From Rheinheimera baltica DSM 14885 (GTDB taxonomy: Bacteria; Pseudomonadota; Gammaproteobacteria; Enterobacterales; Alteromonadaceae): a stretch of 64,000 nt of DNA. Below the pieces are notes generated by a model, which saw nothing but the letters and a program-made list of their open reading frames with translations, was not told the DNA's origin and ran no database searches. The stretch covers positions 108,837 to 172,836 of the forward strand of contig NZ_AUDG01000007.1 of NCBI RefSeq assembly GCF_000425345.1, given 5' to 3'. Shown in pieces: positions 28,369-37,790 of the stretch. The position numbers and the translations under genes were made by a program. Every line of letters begins with the position of its first letter. The first letter of the stretch is position 1.

Positions 28369-28394
28369 TAGACTAAAGTGTGTGTAATCATCTT

Positions 28395-28834
28395 TACAGT
28401 AATAGTGGGATTACTTGTGCCCTTCGTCACAACGGATTGGATTTCAGTAAACTTTTTTTAGACTTTTTAATTATTAAACAGGCTCTACTAATAGCTTGGT
28501 GTATTAAATAAAGCTCGCGACTATAGTGCACCTAAAAAAGGAGCAACGCAGTAATGTTGCCTGTTTGATGAGGAAAACTGGGGATAAGTTGAGGATAAGC
28601 TGGGTGCAAAAACAGAATTTGTTTCTTAGATCATCAACATCTGGCACTTGATAATAACGGGCAAAAATCTACATGTTAACTAAACTGAATCTTACCTTAA
28701 CTCATATTGTAAGTTAGTTGAATTCTCTCCCAGCAGTTGAAACAGTAGCGCACGGCTCATTCCCTATGAGCCATTCCCCTAGGCCCGGAACAATGCGGAT
28801 TGGTTCCGGGCTACTTTTACCTAAGGTTATGAAA
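28395..28834. other. intergenic region between prp regulator and tatD
   Basis: About 440 bases with no convincing gene. Two nine-base sequences one mismatch from a DnaA box (TGGGGATAA at 28579, TGAGGATAA at 28590) lie 11 bases apart. Near tatD there are two strong hairpins, GGCTCAT/ATGAGCC (28753-28771) and GCCCGGAAC/GTTCCGGGC (28783-28811). The second is followed by TACTTTT on the plus strand. They probably end the tatD transcript or a transcript coming from the left. Confidence 0.5.
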
Positions 28835-29617
28835 TTAATTAGTTTTTTTAATATGGCTAAACAAGTTGTAAAAATTAGCCGTGGTGACTTCTGCCAGCTT
28901 ATCAACACTGATTCCTTTTACTTCAGCTATCGCATCAGCGACGGCAGTCACATAAGCAGGCTGATTAGTTTTACCTCTAAAAGGCACTGGTGCCAAATAA
29001 GGAGAATCGGTTTCTATTAATAGCCGATCAAGTGGAAGCTTTTTAACAACGTCTCGCAACTCAGCCGCATTACGAAATGTCATAATGCCAGAAATAGAGA
29101 TGTAAAAGCCTAAGTCTAGTGCGGCTTTAGCCATTTCTATACTTTCGGTAAAACAATGCAATACCCCACCGCAGTTTTCAGCCTGATGACTGCGCATTAA
29201 TGCCAAAGTGTCAGAGCGCGCGTCACGGGTATGAATAATAAGTGGTTTTTTAACCTGATTAGCAACCTGTATGTGGCTAACAAAAGCCGCTTGCTGGTTT
29301 AATTTAGCCTCTGGCGCGTAAAAATAGTCTAACCCGGTTTCACCTACTGCGACGACCTGCTGCAAACTGCATTTCTCTAACAACAGCGCAACATCAACAT
29401 TATCTTGCTGATGTAACGGATGCTCACCGCATGATATAGACACGTTAGAAAACGAAGCAACACTCTGCGCCATTTGCTCAAACTCGGCTAAGCTAACACA
29501 AACACACAGCATGTGTTGTACCTGATTAGCCTTTGCTTGTGCAATGACTTGTGGCAACGTTAAGCCTAATTTATCGAGTTCTAACCGGTCCAGATGACAA
29601 TGCGAATCTACAAACAA
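28835..29617 (-). CDS. ycfH: TatD-family metal-dependent hydrolase (YcfH)
   Basis: A 260-residue TIM-barrel amidohydrolase-type protein. It has the metal ligands in FVDSHCHLD (His6 and His8), a Glu in AVGETGLDYF, His in PLIIHTRDA and LHCFTES, and Asp in LLIETDSPYL. TatD-family proteins have DNase or D-aminoacyl-tRNA-related activities in different species. The order holB-(pilZ)-tatD after tmk is that of E. coli ycfH, so the YcfH orthologue is preferred over TatD itself. Confidence 0.93.
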   Translation of the reverse strand: MFVDSHCHLDRLELDKLGLTLPQVIAQAKANQVQHMLCVCVSLAEFEQMAQSVASFSNVSISCGEHPLHQQDNVDVALLLEKCSLQQVVAVGETGLDYFYAPEAKLNQQAAFVSHIQVANQVKKPLIIHTRDARSDTLALMRSHQAENCGGVLHCFTESIEMAKAALDLGFYISISGIMTFRNAAELRDVVKKLPLDRLLIETDSPYLAPVPFRGKTNQPAYVTAVADAIAEVKGISVDKLAEVTTANFYNLFSHIKKTN

Positions 29618-29632
29618 CGTAATACTCTCAAT

Positions 29633-29959
29633 TTAAATGGTATGTGTCGGATCGGCACCATTAAGCATGCCGCCTAGGAGCTTTTCTATTTGCGCGCCAA
29701 GTTGTGATTTATCATCAATAAAGCTGATGCCAACTCCCGCTGGACTTGAGCTTTGTGAGCCATGGGGAGTGACCCAAGCCACTTTCCCCGTTACAACCTG
29801 TGCTTCAAGTGCATCAGGTAAGGTAACACTCAACGCTAATGACTGGCCCATTTTGTATTGCCTGGGAGTCCTTACAAATAAGCCCCCACTTTTTAAAAAT
29901 GGCATATAACTGCGATATAAATCTTTTAAATCATTAAAGCCTATGGTTAGCTCTTCCAT
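29633..29959 (-). CDS. pilZ: PilZ domain protein, type IV pilus PilZ
   Basis: A 108-residue single-domain PilZ protein. Its core is FLKSGGLFVRTPRQYKMGQS, then LALSVTLPD and GKVAWVTPHG, and it ends GVGISFIDDKSQLG. The RxxxR c-di-GMP motif is absent, as in PilZ proper from Pseudomonas and Xanthomonas, which acts in pilus assembly through PilB and FimX. It lies directly after holB, the position of pilZ in Pseudomonas and Vibrio. The start is the ATG; a GTG one codon upstream is also open. Confidence 0.88.
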   Translation of the reverse strand: MEELTIGFNDLKDLYRSYMPFLKSGGLFVRTPRQYKMGQSLALSVTLPDALEAQVVTGKVAWVTPHGSQSSSPAGVGISFIDDKSQLGAQIEKLLGGMLNGADPTHTI

Positions 29960-29971
29960 CACGGATCCCTT

Positions 29972-30865
29972 TTAACCTTGCAGCCGTTTTAACTCTGTTA
30001 AAAATGCACTAAGTGCCAGCTGCTTATTTTGCCCTAAAATTTGAGCGTCGTCACGGCACCAGCGGCTATATAACTGATGAATTGCCAGTATTCGCTGTGA
30101 TTGCTGCGCTATTAAAGCGGGTAACAACTGTTGGCGTAAATACCAACCAAAAATTTGAGTAAGCCCGCTAATACTATCCAACTGTTTGACACAATCGTTT
30201 AATGACAGCTGATGACTGAAAAACTGCGACAGACTAATAATAGTAACCTGTAGTTGGTCGGCTTCACCAGACTCTAATAGTTGTAATGCTTTTAACGGCC
30301 CACCTGCGGTGTATGTAAGTAAAAAATCGGGCACCGGCCGGTTTGTTTGTTGCGACAACCAGTGTTTAGCGTCGTCACTGAAGTCTGCCGGCAAAGCCCA
30401 TTGCTGACAACGACTTAGCAATGTGGCAGGTAAACTTTTGGCATTGGCGCTACATAAAAGTAAGAAGCTATCTTGCGGCGGTTCTTCCAATGTTTTTAGC
30501 AGTGCGTTTGCCGCCGCTTCGGTAAGTTTATCGGCTTCAGCCAGTAATACAACTTTATGAGGCTGGTGCTGTGCGCGGCCATACATAAACTGGCTCAGTT
30601 GACGGATAGCGTCAACCCCGATGCTAGTGCAGGAACAATCAACTATAAGCAGGTCTGAGTGGCTTCCAGCGCCCCGCAACAAACAACTTTTGCACTGACC
30701 GCAAGGTACAACTGTGGCTGTACATAATAACGCATCGGTCAACCAATTAGCCAACATCTGCTTGCCTATCCCACTAGGCCCGGTAAACAAAATGCCGTGT
30801 GCCAACTGCTTATTAGCTAACAACTGACGCAATTGTTGTTGGTACGGCACTAACCAGGGTGCCAT
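29972..30865 (-). CDS. holB: DNA polymerase III subunit delta'
   Basis: Delta' is the stator of the clamp loader. The 297-residue AAA+ protein has a P-loop-like GPSGIGKQ, a four-cysteine zinc module (CGQCKSCLL near residue 55) and the SRC motif in LLSRCQQW, which supplies the arginine finger in trans. The region KTLEEPPQDSFLLLCS is typical. It starts one base before tmk ends, with pilZ downstream. Confidence 0.95.
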   Translation of the reverse strand: MAPWLVPYQQQLRQLLANKQLAHGILFTGPSGIGKQMLANWLTDALLCTATVVPCGQCKSCLLRGAGSHSDLLIVDCSCTSIGVDAIRQLSQFMYGRAQHQPHKVVLLAEADKLTEAAANALLKTLEEPPQDSFLLLCSANAKSLPATLLSRCQQWALPADFSDDAKHWLSQQTNRPVPDFLLTYTAGGPLKALQLLESGEADQLQVTIISLSQFFSHQLSLNDCVKQLDSISGLTQIFGWYLRQQLLPALIAQQSQRILAIHQLYSRWCRDDAQILGQNKQLALSAFLTELKRLQG

Positions 30866-30866
30866 G

Positions 30867-31496
30867 TTACGCTCCTAATGCTTGCTGCAGGGCTAGGGTA
30901 AGACTTTTTTCAACTTGCTCGATTGATTGACTTGCATCTATAACCACAACATTGGGCTCTGAACGGGCGATATACAAATATTTCTCGCGGGTACGCTGAA
31001 AAAACGTCAGTTGCTCTTGTTCTATGCGATCTAATTCACCCCGAACACGAGCTCGCTCTAAACCTATAGCAGGGTCAATATCCAGATACAAAGTAAGATT
31101 TGGCTTTAAATCGCCCAGAACTGCAACGCGAAGTTGATTAATAAAATGCTCATCCAGCTGACGCCCACCGCCCTGATAGGCTCTTGATGACATGTCATGC
31201 CTGTCTGCCAGCACCCATTTTCCACTGGCTAATGCTGGTTTAATCACGTTCAGAACCAATTGCATGCGTGCAGCATACATCAGCAACAACTCGGTTTGCG
31301 GTGCAATAATTTCGTCAGTTTGCACCTGCTTTACTAAGCCACGTAAACTTTCCGCTAAAGGCGTACCGCCAGGCTCACGCGTGCAAACAATATCATGGCC
31401 CAATTGAAGTAAAAACTGTTTAACATGCGCTATGGCAGTGCTTTTTCCGGCTCCTTCCAGGCCTTCAACCACAATAAATTTAGACTTTGCACTCAT
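30867..31496 (-). CDS. tmk: thymidylate kinase
   Basis: The enzyme phosphorylates dTMP to dTDP. The 209-residue P-loop kinase has GLEGAGKST at residues 11-19, the DR(Y/H) motif as [17 protein letters not shown], and the lid region [14 protein letters not shown]. Its start overlaps the mltG stop by four bases and it is followed immediately by holB, the classic order. Confidence 0.97.
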   Translation of the reverse strand: MSAKSKFIVVEGLEGAGKSTAIAHVKQFLLQLGHDIVCTREPGGTPLAESLRGLVKQVQTDEIIAPQTELLLMYAARMQLVLNVIKPALASGKWVLADRHDMSSRAYQGGGRQLDEHFINQLRVAVLGDLKPNLTLYLDIDPAIGLERARVRGELDRIEQEQLTFFQRTREKYLYIARSEPNVVVIDASQSIEQVEKSLTLALQQALGA

Positions 31497-32503
31497 TGTT
31501 TTGATCCTAAAATATACTTTTTCACTGCGTTGTTATGTTGCTCTAGCGTAGATGAAAACTGATGTGTGCCATCTCCCTTGGAGACAAAATAGTATAGATC
31601 TGTCTGCGCTGGTTGCGCTGCAGCCTGCAAAGATGCACGCCCCACTAAACTGATGGGACCCGGCGGCAAACCACGATGGCGATAAGTATTATAAAGATGT
31701 GGATTTGCCAGATCGGCCCGAGTAATATTGCCGTTGAAGTTTTCCAAGCCATATATCACGGTAGGATCGGTTTGCAATCGCATATTCTTATGTAACCGGT
31801 TAATAAAAACCGACGCCACAACATTTTTCTCTGGGGGATAACTGCTTTCTTTCTCAATAATAGATGCTAACACCAGTAACTGATACCGATTGTAAAGCGG
31901 TAAATCGCCCTGGCGTTGCAGCCAGGCTTGTTCTAATTCAGTAAGTAATGCGTTTTGTGCACGGATTACCAGTTCACTGGCTTTACTGTTCGCGGTGTAA
32001 TAGTAGGTATCGGGGTAAAGTAGTGCTTCAGCATTTGTTGGTGAAGGCCCCCATTCAGCGGGCCATTGCAACAACTGCAGAACCTGATGCGCGGCTTGAA
32101 TATCGTGTTGTAAATATTCAGCCTGATTTAACCGATTTAAACTTTGTGCCAAGGTTTCACCTTCAATAAATGTTAGTGAAAACTGCGCCTCTTTACCACT
32201 TCGAAATAATGCCAGTACCTGTAGTAAAGTCTGCTCGGTACTAATACGGTATACACCTTGTTGCACAAAGGCCTCTGCAGGGTGTAATTTCAGATACACT
32301 TTCAACAACAAACATTGCTCTGAGCTTAGCAGTTGCTGCTGTTGCCATTGTTTGCATAACAAAGCAGCTGAACTCCCCGCAACGACAGGATACAATTGAG
32401 TAGGCAACAACAAAGGAATTTGCTGAACGTAGCGTACTGTGGCGTAATAACCCGCCCCCAATAACAATGCCAATAGTACGAAAATTTTTAATGGTTTTAG
32501 CAT
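31493..32503 (-). CDS. mltG: endolytic murein transglycosylase MltG
   Basis: MltG (YceG) cuts nascent glycan strands and sets their length. The 336-residue protein has one N-terminal membrane helix (about 4-24) and a periplasmic YceG domain. The catalytic glutamate is in [16 protein letters not shown], and the region [17 protein letters not shown] with [17 protein letters not shown] is diagnostic. The start at MLKPLKIF overlaps pabC by seven bases; a longer ORF start would put 16 extra residues inside pabC. Confidence 0.95.
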   Translation of the reverse strand: MLKPLKIFVLLALLLGAGYYATVRYVQQIPLLLPTQLYPVVAGSSAALLCKQWQQQQLLSSEQCLLLKVYLKLHPAEAFVQQGVYRISTEQTLLQVLALFRSGKEAQFSLTFIEGETLAQSLNRLNQAEYLQHDIQAAHQVLQLLQWPAEWGPSPTNAEALLYPDTYYYTANSKASELVIRAQNALLTELEQAWLQRQGDLPLYNRYQLLVLASIIEKESSYPPEKNVVASVFINRLHKNMRLQTDPTVIYGLENFNGNITRADLANPHLYNTYRHRGLPPGPISLVGRASLQAAAQPAQTDLYYFVSKGDGTHQFSSTLEQHNNAVKKYILGSKQ

Positions 32504-33252
32504 ACAACCTGCTGCAATTGCTGAACGGGCAACAACGATAACGTTTGACATTCAAATTGGCGTATTGGCACTATGCCCATTAACGCGTTACAAATAAACA
32601 TGGCTTCAACTGACGACAGTACATTATGTTTCCAGTCGACTTCTGTGACATTAATTTGCTGCATAATATGCTGACGCATAACACCGTTTACCCCAGCGCG
32701 TGACAGCGTTGGGCTATGCCACTGATTATCTTTGTAAAAGAAGATATTTGCCGCCGTCGCTTCTGTAACATACCCAAGCTGATCCAATACCAAAAGCTCA
32801 TCTGCATCAGATTGCGCCAATTCCTGCTTTAACAATACCTGCTCTAACCGGTTATTATGCTTTAATCCAGCTAACATGGGCTGTACAGCAAGTTGCAATG
32901 AAGCAGTACGTAGAATCAAACCGTTACGCTGCAAACCGCTGTAATCTGGTAGAGCGCTGCTACTGATATAAACCCTGGGACTGTCGATGCCCTGACAAGC
33001 ATAGCCCCGCCCTCCCTCACCACGTGAAATGAGTACTTTAACAACCTGCTGAGCACTACTGATGGCGGCCTCTGCCTGAAATTGCAGCTGTGGCCAGTCA
33101 ATATCGCCAAAACCCAAGCGGGATGCACCAAATTGTAAACGCTGCAAATGCAGCTCCCACAACATGAGTTTTCCATCACGTACTTGTATCGTGGTGAAGA
33201 TACCATCACCGTAATTAAAGCTGCGATCCTGTGGATGTATAACCGCTTGCAC
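32497..33252 (-). CDS. pabC: aminodeoxychorismate lyase
   Basis: This PLP enzyme turns aminodeoxychorismate into p-aminobenzoate for folate. It is a class IV aminotransferase fold. The PLP lysine lies in AGLKHNNRLEQVLL, the family motifs are ELLVLDQLGYVTEATAANIF and AGVNGVMRQ, and the C-terminus has AMFICNALMGIVPI. The only reasonable start is a GTG. The frame stays open upstream (SYYPETGVQAV), and that stretch resembles the real N-terminus of the family, but no ATG, GTG or TTG exists there; an ATT is the only near-start. A GGAAACAGGT sequence precedes the GTG. Confidence 0.93.
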   Translation of the reverse strand: MQAVIHPQDRSFNYGDGIFTTIQVRDGKLMLWELHLQRLQFGASRLGFGDIDWPQLQFQAEAAISSAQQVVKVLISRGEGGRGYACQGIDSPRVYISSSALPDYSGLQRNGLILRTASLQLAVQPMLAGLKHNNRLEQVLLKQELAQSDADELLVLDQLGYVTEATAANIFFYKDNQWHSPTLSRAGVNGVMRQHIMQQINVTEVDWKHNVLSSVEAMFICNALMGIVPIRQFECQTLSLLPVQQLQQVVC

Positions 33253-33302
33253 ACCTGTTTCCGGATAATAAGAGTTGGCGGCAGTATGCCTTAAAATGCA
33301 GA

Positions 33303-33338
33303 TAAAACAAAGGCTGCACTTGGGCAGCCTTTGTTTAA
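33303..33338. terminator. strong hairpin between fabF and pabC
   Basis: AAACAAAGGCTGC/GCAGCCTTTGTTT is a perfect 13-base-pair stem with a six-base loop. On the minus strand it is followed by TATC after the T-rich arm, as expected for an intrinsic terminator after fabF. It would attenuate expression of the pabC-mltG-tmk-holB genes. Confidence 0.85.
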
Positions 33339-33371
33339 AGAACAGCAGAATATATCTACTAAAACAGTTAG

Positions 33372-34610
33372 CTATACCCGTTTAAACAGGATAGAACCGT
33401 TAGTACCACCAAAGCCAAACGAGTTACAAAGAGCGTAATCCATCTTAACCTGACGAGATTCAAACGGTACATAGTCTAAATTACAGCCCACATCAGGGTT
33501 GTCCAGGTTAATGGTTGGCGTAACAACGTTATCATGCAATGACAATACCGTGATAATGGACTCAACCGAACCGGCAGCACCAAGTAAATGGCCAATCATC
33601 GATTTAGACGAACTCACCATCACTTTGTCTACATTGCTGGCAAATACCGATTTAATCGCCATTGTTTCAGCTATATCACCGGCGGGTGTAGAAGTACCAT
33701 GCGCGTTAATATAAGCCACTTGCTCTGCATTAATCTGGGCATCGTTTAACGCATTACGCATCGAAGCTGCAGCACCGGCACCGTTTTCTGGCGGTGACGT
33801 CATGTGATAAGCATCACCACTCATACCAAAGCCAACCAGTTCGGCATAAATTTTTGCACCGCGAGCCTTGGCGTGTTCATATTCTTCCAACACCATGACA
33901 CCAGCACCATCGCCAAGTACAAAACCATCGCGGTCTTTATCCCATGGCCGACTGGCTTGTTGTGGCGATTCATTGCGGGTAGACAAGGCACGGGCAGCAC
34001 CAAAGCCTCCCATACCCAACGGGGTTGACGCTTTCTCTGCACCACCAGCCACCATTACGTCTGCATCGCCGTAACTAATCATCCGCGCAGCATGACCAAT
34101 ATTGTGCACGCCTGTGGTACAAGCTGTAACGATACTTATATTTGGCCCTTGCAGGCCCAGAATAATAGACAATTGGCCGGCAATCATATTAATGATGGTA
34201 GATGGTACGAAAAACGGTGATAGCCGCTTAGGTCCACTGTTTATCAGCTTGGTGTGGTTTTCTTCAATTAAGCCTAAGCCACCAATACCAGAACCAATAG
34301 CAGCTCCTATACGTGGTGCATTTTGCTCAGTAACTTCGATGCCTGAATCTCTAAATGCCTGAATACCGGCAGCGACGCCATATTGAATAAACAGATCCAT
34401 TTTTTTCGCCTCTTTAGCTGAAAAAAATGGTTCCACATCAAAATTTTTGACCAATCCAGCAAATTTGGTAGTGTAAGCACTGGTATCGAAGTGTTCGATC
34501 AGTGAAATACCACTTTTACCCTGCTGTAAACCTTGCCAGCTTGAGGCTACATCATTACCCAGCGGCGTAAGCATGCCTAAACCGGTAACTACAACACGAC
34601 GTTTTGCCAC
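33372..34610 (-). CDS. fabF: 3-oxoacyl-ACP synthase II
   Basis: FabF elongates acyl-ACP with malonyl-ACP and is needed for temperature-dependent cis-vaccenate formation. From the GTG start the triad is Cys164 (TACTTG), His304 (NAHGTST) and His341 (IGHLLGAAG). GTG at [14 protein letters not shown] is chosen because GGAGGG lies four bases upstream and it matches the family N-terminus; an ATG five codons earlier has no ribosome site. It is the last fab gene, ended by a strong hairpin. Confidence 0.97.
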   Translation of the reverse strand: MAKRRVVVTGLGMLTPLGNDVASSWQGLQQGKSGISLIEHFDTSAYTTKFAGLVKNFDVEPFFSAKEAKKMDLFIQYGVAAGIQAFRDSGIEVTEQNAPRIGAAIGSGIGGLGLIEENHTKLINSGPKRLSPFFVPSTIINMIAGQLSIILGLQGPNISIVTACTTGVHNIGHAARMISYGDADVMVAGGAEKASTPLGMGGFGAARALSTRNESPQQASRPWDKDRDGFVLGDGAGVMVLEEYEHAKARGAKIYAELVGFGMSGDAYHMTSPPENGAGAAASMRNALNDAQINAEQVAYINAHGTSTPAGDIAETMAIKSVFASNVDKVMVSSSKSMIGHLLGAAGSVESIITVLSLHDNVVTPTINLDNPDVGCNLDYVPFESRQVKMDYALCNSFGFGGTNGSILFKRV

Positions 34611-34639
34611 AACACCCTCCGCCATGGAAAATACTTCTA

Positions 34640-34676
34640 TCGTAAAACGAAAACGGGTAGCCTAGCTACCCGTTCT
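34640..34676 (-). terminator. attenuating terminator between acpP and fabF
   Basis: On the minus strand AACGGGTAG/CTACCCGTT forms a nine-base-pair stem followed by TTCGTTTT. It is 30 bases after acpP and would let acpP be made in excess over fabF. Confidence 0.75.
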
Positions 34677-34689
34677 GCAAGCAGTGAGC

Positions 34690-34719
34690 TTACTCTGCGT
34701 GTGCTTACTCTGCGTGTGC
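34690..34719. repeat. 15-base tandem duplication at the end of acpP
   Basis: TTACTCTGCGTGTGC occurs twice in a row. On the minus strand it duplicates the last four codons plus the stop of acpP, giving a second in-frame AHAE-stop just past the true end. Confidence 0.9.
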
Positions 34720-34941
34720 TTTGATGTAATCAATAGCAGACTGAACAGTCGTAATTTTTTCAGCTTCTTCGTCTGGAATTTCAGTATCAAACTCTTCTTC
34801 CAGTGCCATTACCAGCTCAACAGTGTCAAGTGAATCCGCACCTAAATCATCAACAAAAGACGCTTCATTTTTTACTTCGTCTTCTTTAACGCCCAGTTGC
34901 TCAATAATGATTTTCTTAACGCGATCTTCGATGTTGCTCAT
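34705..34941 (-). CDS. acpP: acyl carrier protein
   Basis: The 78-residue acidic carrier of growing acyl chains. The phosphopantetheine attachment site is Ser37 in [19 protein letters not shown]. It sits between fabG and fabF in the standard order. The 3' end carries a tandem 15-base duplication. Confidence 0.98.
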   Translation of the reverse strand: MSNIEDRVKKIIIEQLGVKEDEVKNEASFVDDLGADSLDTVELVMALEEEFDTEIPDEEAEKITTVQSAIDYIKAHAE

Positions 34942-35078
34942 CTTTTCTTCCTTTTTCTCATATAAATCGCAACAATTCGTGCAATTTTGTGTTGCGCTAG
35001 TTTATGCGTAAGCTTTCAGGGTTGCAAGTAATCAAAACAGCATTTTATGCTGGTCAAACCTGCTTATTTATCCCCAGC

Positions 35079-35825
35079 TTACACCATATACATACCGCCG
35101 TTTACGTGAATCGTTTCACCGGTAATGTAAGCTGCATGGGTAGACGCCAAAAACGCTACCGTTGCCGCAATTTCTTCTGGCTGGCCTAAACGATTAGCTG
35201 GCACTTGGCCGAAAATCGCTTCTTTTTGTTCATCTGACAACTCTTTTGTCATGTCAGTATCAATAAAACCTGGCGCTATAGCATTGACGGTAATACCACG
35301 TGATGCCACTTCTTTTGCCAGTGATTTAGTAAAACCCAAAACGCCGGCTTTTGCTGCAGCATAATTAGTTTGCCCCGCATTGCCCATAGAGCCTACCACT
35401 GAACCAATACTAATAATGCGACCAAAACGTTTTTTCATCATACTGCGCATTACGGCTTTACTAAGGCGAAACACCGATGTCAGGTTGGTTTGCATTATGT
35501 CAAACCACTCGTCATCTTTCATCCGCATTAATAAATTATCACGCGTAATGCCAGCATTATTAACCAAAATATCAATATCGCCAAACTGGTTTTTAATCTG
35601 GGCTAAACACTGCTCAATTGATTCAGTGTCACCGACATTTAACACCAGACCACAACCTTTGTCACCTAAATAACTGCTAATGGCATCAGCACCTTTTTCT
35701 GAGGTTGCTGTACCAACAACCTTTGCGCCCAGCGCAGCAAGTTGTTCAGCAATTGCTCGGCCAATACCGCGACTTGCACCAGTAACTAATGCAACCTTGC
35801 CATCCAGTGAAATAAAATTCGTCAT
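35079..35825 (-). CDS. fabG: 3-oxoacyl-ACP reductase
   Basis: The NADPH-dependent reductase carries out the first reduction of each elongation cycle. It has the short-chain dehydrogenase fold with GASRGIGRAIA near the N-terminus and NNAGITRDNLLMR. The catalytic Ser142-Tyr155-Lys159 lie in ISIGSVVGSMGNAGQTNYAAAK. The ATG start is preceded by AAGGG; a TTG two codons upstream is less likely. It starts 9 bases after fabD. Confidence 0.97.
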   Translation of the reverse strand: MTNFISLDGKVALVTGASRGIGRAIAEQLAALGAKVVGTATSEKGADAISSYLGDKGCGLVLNVGDTESIEQCLAQIKNQFGDIDILVNNAGITRDNLLMRMKDDEWFDIMQTNLTSVFRLSKAVMRSMMKKRFGRIISIGSVVGSMGNAGQTNYAAAKAGVLGFTKSLAKEVASRGITVNAIAPGFIDTDMTKELSDEQKEAIFGQVPANRLGQPEEIAATVAFLASTHAAYITGETIHVNGGMYMV

Positions 35826-35834
35826 GCTCAACCC

Positions 35835-36767
35835 TTATTCTGCAGCCAGTGCGGCGTGAAGTGATGCAACATCGCCAATTGAAGCAACGGTGACGTTTTT
35901 GTCGATCCGCTTTATTAGTCCACTTAATACTTTACCTGCGCCAAGTTCAAGTACTTGTGTAACGCCTTGTGCAGCTAACCATTCAATTGTTTCTGTCCAG
36001 CGAACCGGACTGTGTAACTGCCGTATCAGAGCCTCTTTTATTGCCGATGCATCAGTCTCAATTGCAACATCAACATTATTCACTACCGGTATGACAGCAT
36101 TGTTAAACTGAAGTGCCGCCAGATCAGCAGCTAATTTTTCCGCAGCAGGACGCATTAAGGCGCAGTGTGATGGCACACTAACAGGTAAAGGTAAGGCGCG
36201 CTTAGCTCCGGCGGCTTTACACAGTTCACCTGCGCGTTCAACAGCTGCTTTATGGCCAGCAATAACGACCTGACCTGGCGAGTTATAATTCACCGGCGAT
36301 ACCACTTCACCTAGTGCAGCTTCAATACAGGCTTTCGCAATAGCCGCATCATCCAAACCAATAATCGCTGACATGGCACCAACACCTGCAGGAACAGCTT
36401 GTTGCATGTAATGCCCACGTTTTTCAACCAGCATTACGGCATCAGCCAAGGATATCACCCCAGCACAGACTAACGCCGAGTATTCACCTAAGGAGTGACC
36501 GGCAAAATACGCTGGTGCAGTACCATGGCGTTGTTGCCATAAACGCCAAACAGCAACAGATGCCGTTAACAATGCAGGCTGAGTACGGTGAGTTTCGTTT
36601 AAACTGGCCTCAGGGCCATTAGCAACTAACTCCCATAAATCATAGCCAAGCGCCTCAGACGCTTCTGTAAATGTATCTTTAACGATATCAAATTGCTGAT
36701 GTAACTCAGCCAGCATTCCGACTGACTGAGAGCCCTGTCCCGGAAATACTATTGCTAATGTCGTCAT
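35835..36767 (-). CDS. fabD: malonyl-CoA:ACP transacylase
   Basis: FabD loads malonate onto ACP. The 310-residue protein has the N-terminal VFPGQGSQSVGM, the nucleophile Ser92 in AGHSLGEYSAL, and His201 in VPSHCALM, the same positions as in E. coli. It is between fabH and fabG. Confidence 0.97.
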   Translation of the reverse strand: MTTLAIVFPGQGSQSVGMLAELHQQFDIVKDTFTEASEALGYDLWELVANGPEASLNETHRTQPALLTASVAVWRLWQQRHGTAPAYFAGHSLGEYSALVCAGVISLADAVMLVEKRGHYMQQAVPAGVGAMSAIIGLDDAAIAKACIEAALGEVVSPVNYNSPGQVVIAGHKAAVERAGELCKAAGAKRALPLPVSVPSHCALMRPAAEKLAADLAALQFNNAVIPVVNNVDVAIETDASAIKEALIRQLHSPVRWTETIEWLAAQGVTQVLELGAGKVLSGLIKRIDKNVTVASIGDVASLHAALAAE

Positions 36768-36824
36768 TATTGTGTCCTAAAATTAACTTATGCTAAACAT
36801 TTATCCGAACTGACGGTAATGTAA

Positions 36825-37784
36825 TTAATAGCGAACCAGCGCAGAAGCCCAGGCAAAACCACCACCAAAGGCTTCGAGAAGTAATGTCTGACCACGTTTT
36901 ATCCGGCCATCACGAATAGCTTCGTCCAGCGCGGTTGGGACTGTGGCTGCAGAAGTATTACCATAGCGGTCTAAATTAATGACCACTTGTTCCATTGACA
37001 TATCGAGCTTACGCGCCACCGCCGAAATAATTCGTAAATTTGCCTGATGTGGTACCAGCCAATCAATATCAGATTTATTCATATTGTTTGCCGCCAGCGT
37101 TTGCTCAACGACTTCAGACAGTTTAGTTACGGCAACTTTAAATACGTCATTGCCTTTCATTGAACCCCATGACTGATGAACAGATTGCTCATTACCGCGT
37201 ATTGGGTTATCAACGTAAAGTAATTCAGAATATTTGCCGTCGGCATGAATATGGGTTGATAAAATACCCGGTTGTTCTGATGCTTCAATGAGTACAGCAC
37301 CAGCAGCATCACCGAATAAAATCACCATACTGCGATCTTCGGGGCTTACTAAGCGAGATAAACAATCTGAACCAATCACCAAAATTCGTTTGGCAATACC
37401 AGTTTTAATATACTGGTCGGCAACACTGAGTCCATAACAAAAGCCCGCGCAGGCGGCGGCAATGTCAAATGCTGGAATGGCTGGAATTTCCAGTTCACGC
37501 TGTATCTCACAGGCAGAACTAGGTAAGGAGCGCGAGCCGCTGGTTGTAGCACAAATAATCATATCGATGCTATTTTTATCAATACCTGAGGCTTCTATAG
37601 CTTTCAATGCAGCCTGCGCGCCCATCGTTGCAACACTTTCGTTGTCAGCGATAATACGACGCTCTTTAATTCCTGTACGTTCTATAATCCATTCATCGGT
37701 GGTTTCAACCATAGATTCTAAATCGGCGTTACTGCGAACTTGCGACGGGAAATAACTCCCGGTACCTATAATGCGTGAATACAT
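36825..37784 (-). CDS. fabH: 3-oxoacyl-ACP synthase III
   Basis: FabH starts fatty-acid chains by condensing acetyl-CoA with malonyl-ACP. The triad is Cys112 ([11 protein letters not shown]), His246 (VPHQANLRI) and Asn276 (YGNTSAAT), exactly the positions of E. coli FabH. It follows plsX by six bases. Confidence 0.97.
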   Translation of the reverse strand: MYSRIIGTGSYFPSQVRSNADLESMVETTDEWIIERTGIKERRIIADNESVATMGAQAALKAIEASGIDKNSIDMIICATTSGSRSLPSSACEIQRELEIPAIPAFDIAAACAGFCYGLSVADQYIKTGIAKRILVIGSDCLSRLVSPEDRSMVILFGDAAGAVLIEASEQPGILSTHIHADGKYSELLYVDNPIRGNEQSVHQSWGSMKGNDVFKVAVTKLSEVVEQTLAANNMNKSDIDWLVPHQANLRIISAVARKLDMSMEQVVINLDRYGNTSAATVPTALDEAIRDGRIKRGQTLLLEAFGGGFAWASALVRY

Positions 37785-37790
37785 GAGGAC

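Noticed and set aside
28568..28651. 27-codon ORF with nearby AAGGAG in the gap before tatD.
   Set aside because: The good ribosome site belongs to a four-codon ORF; the frame itself has no support.
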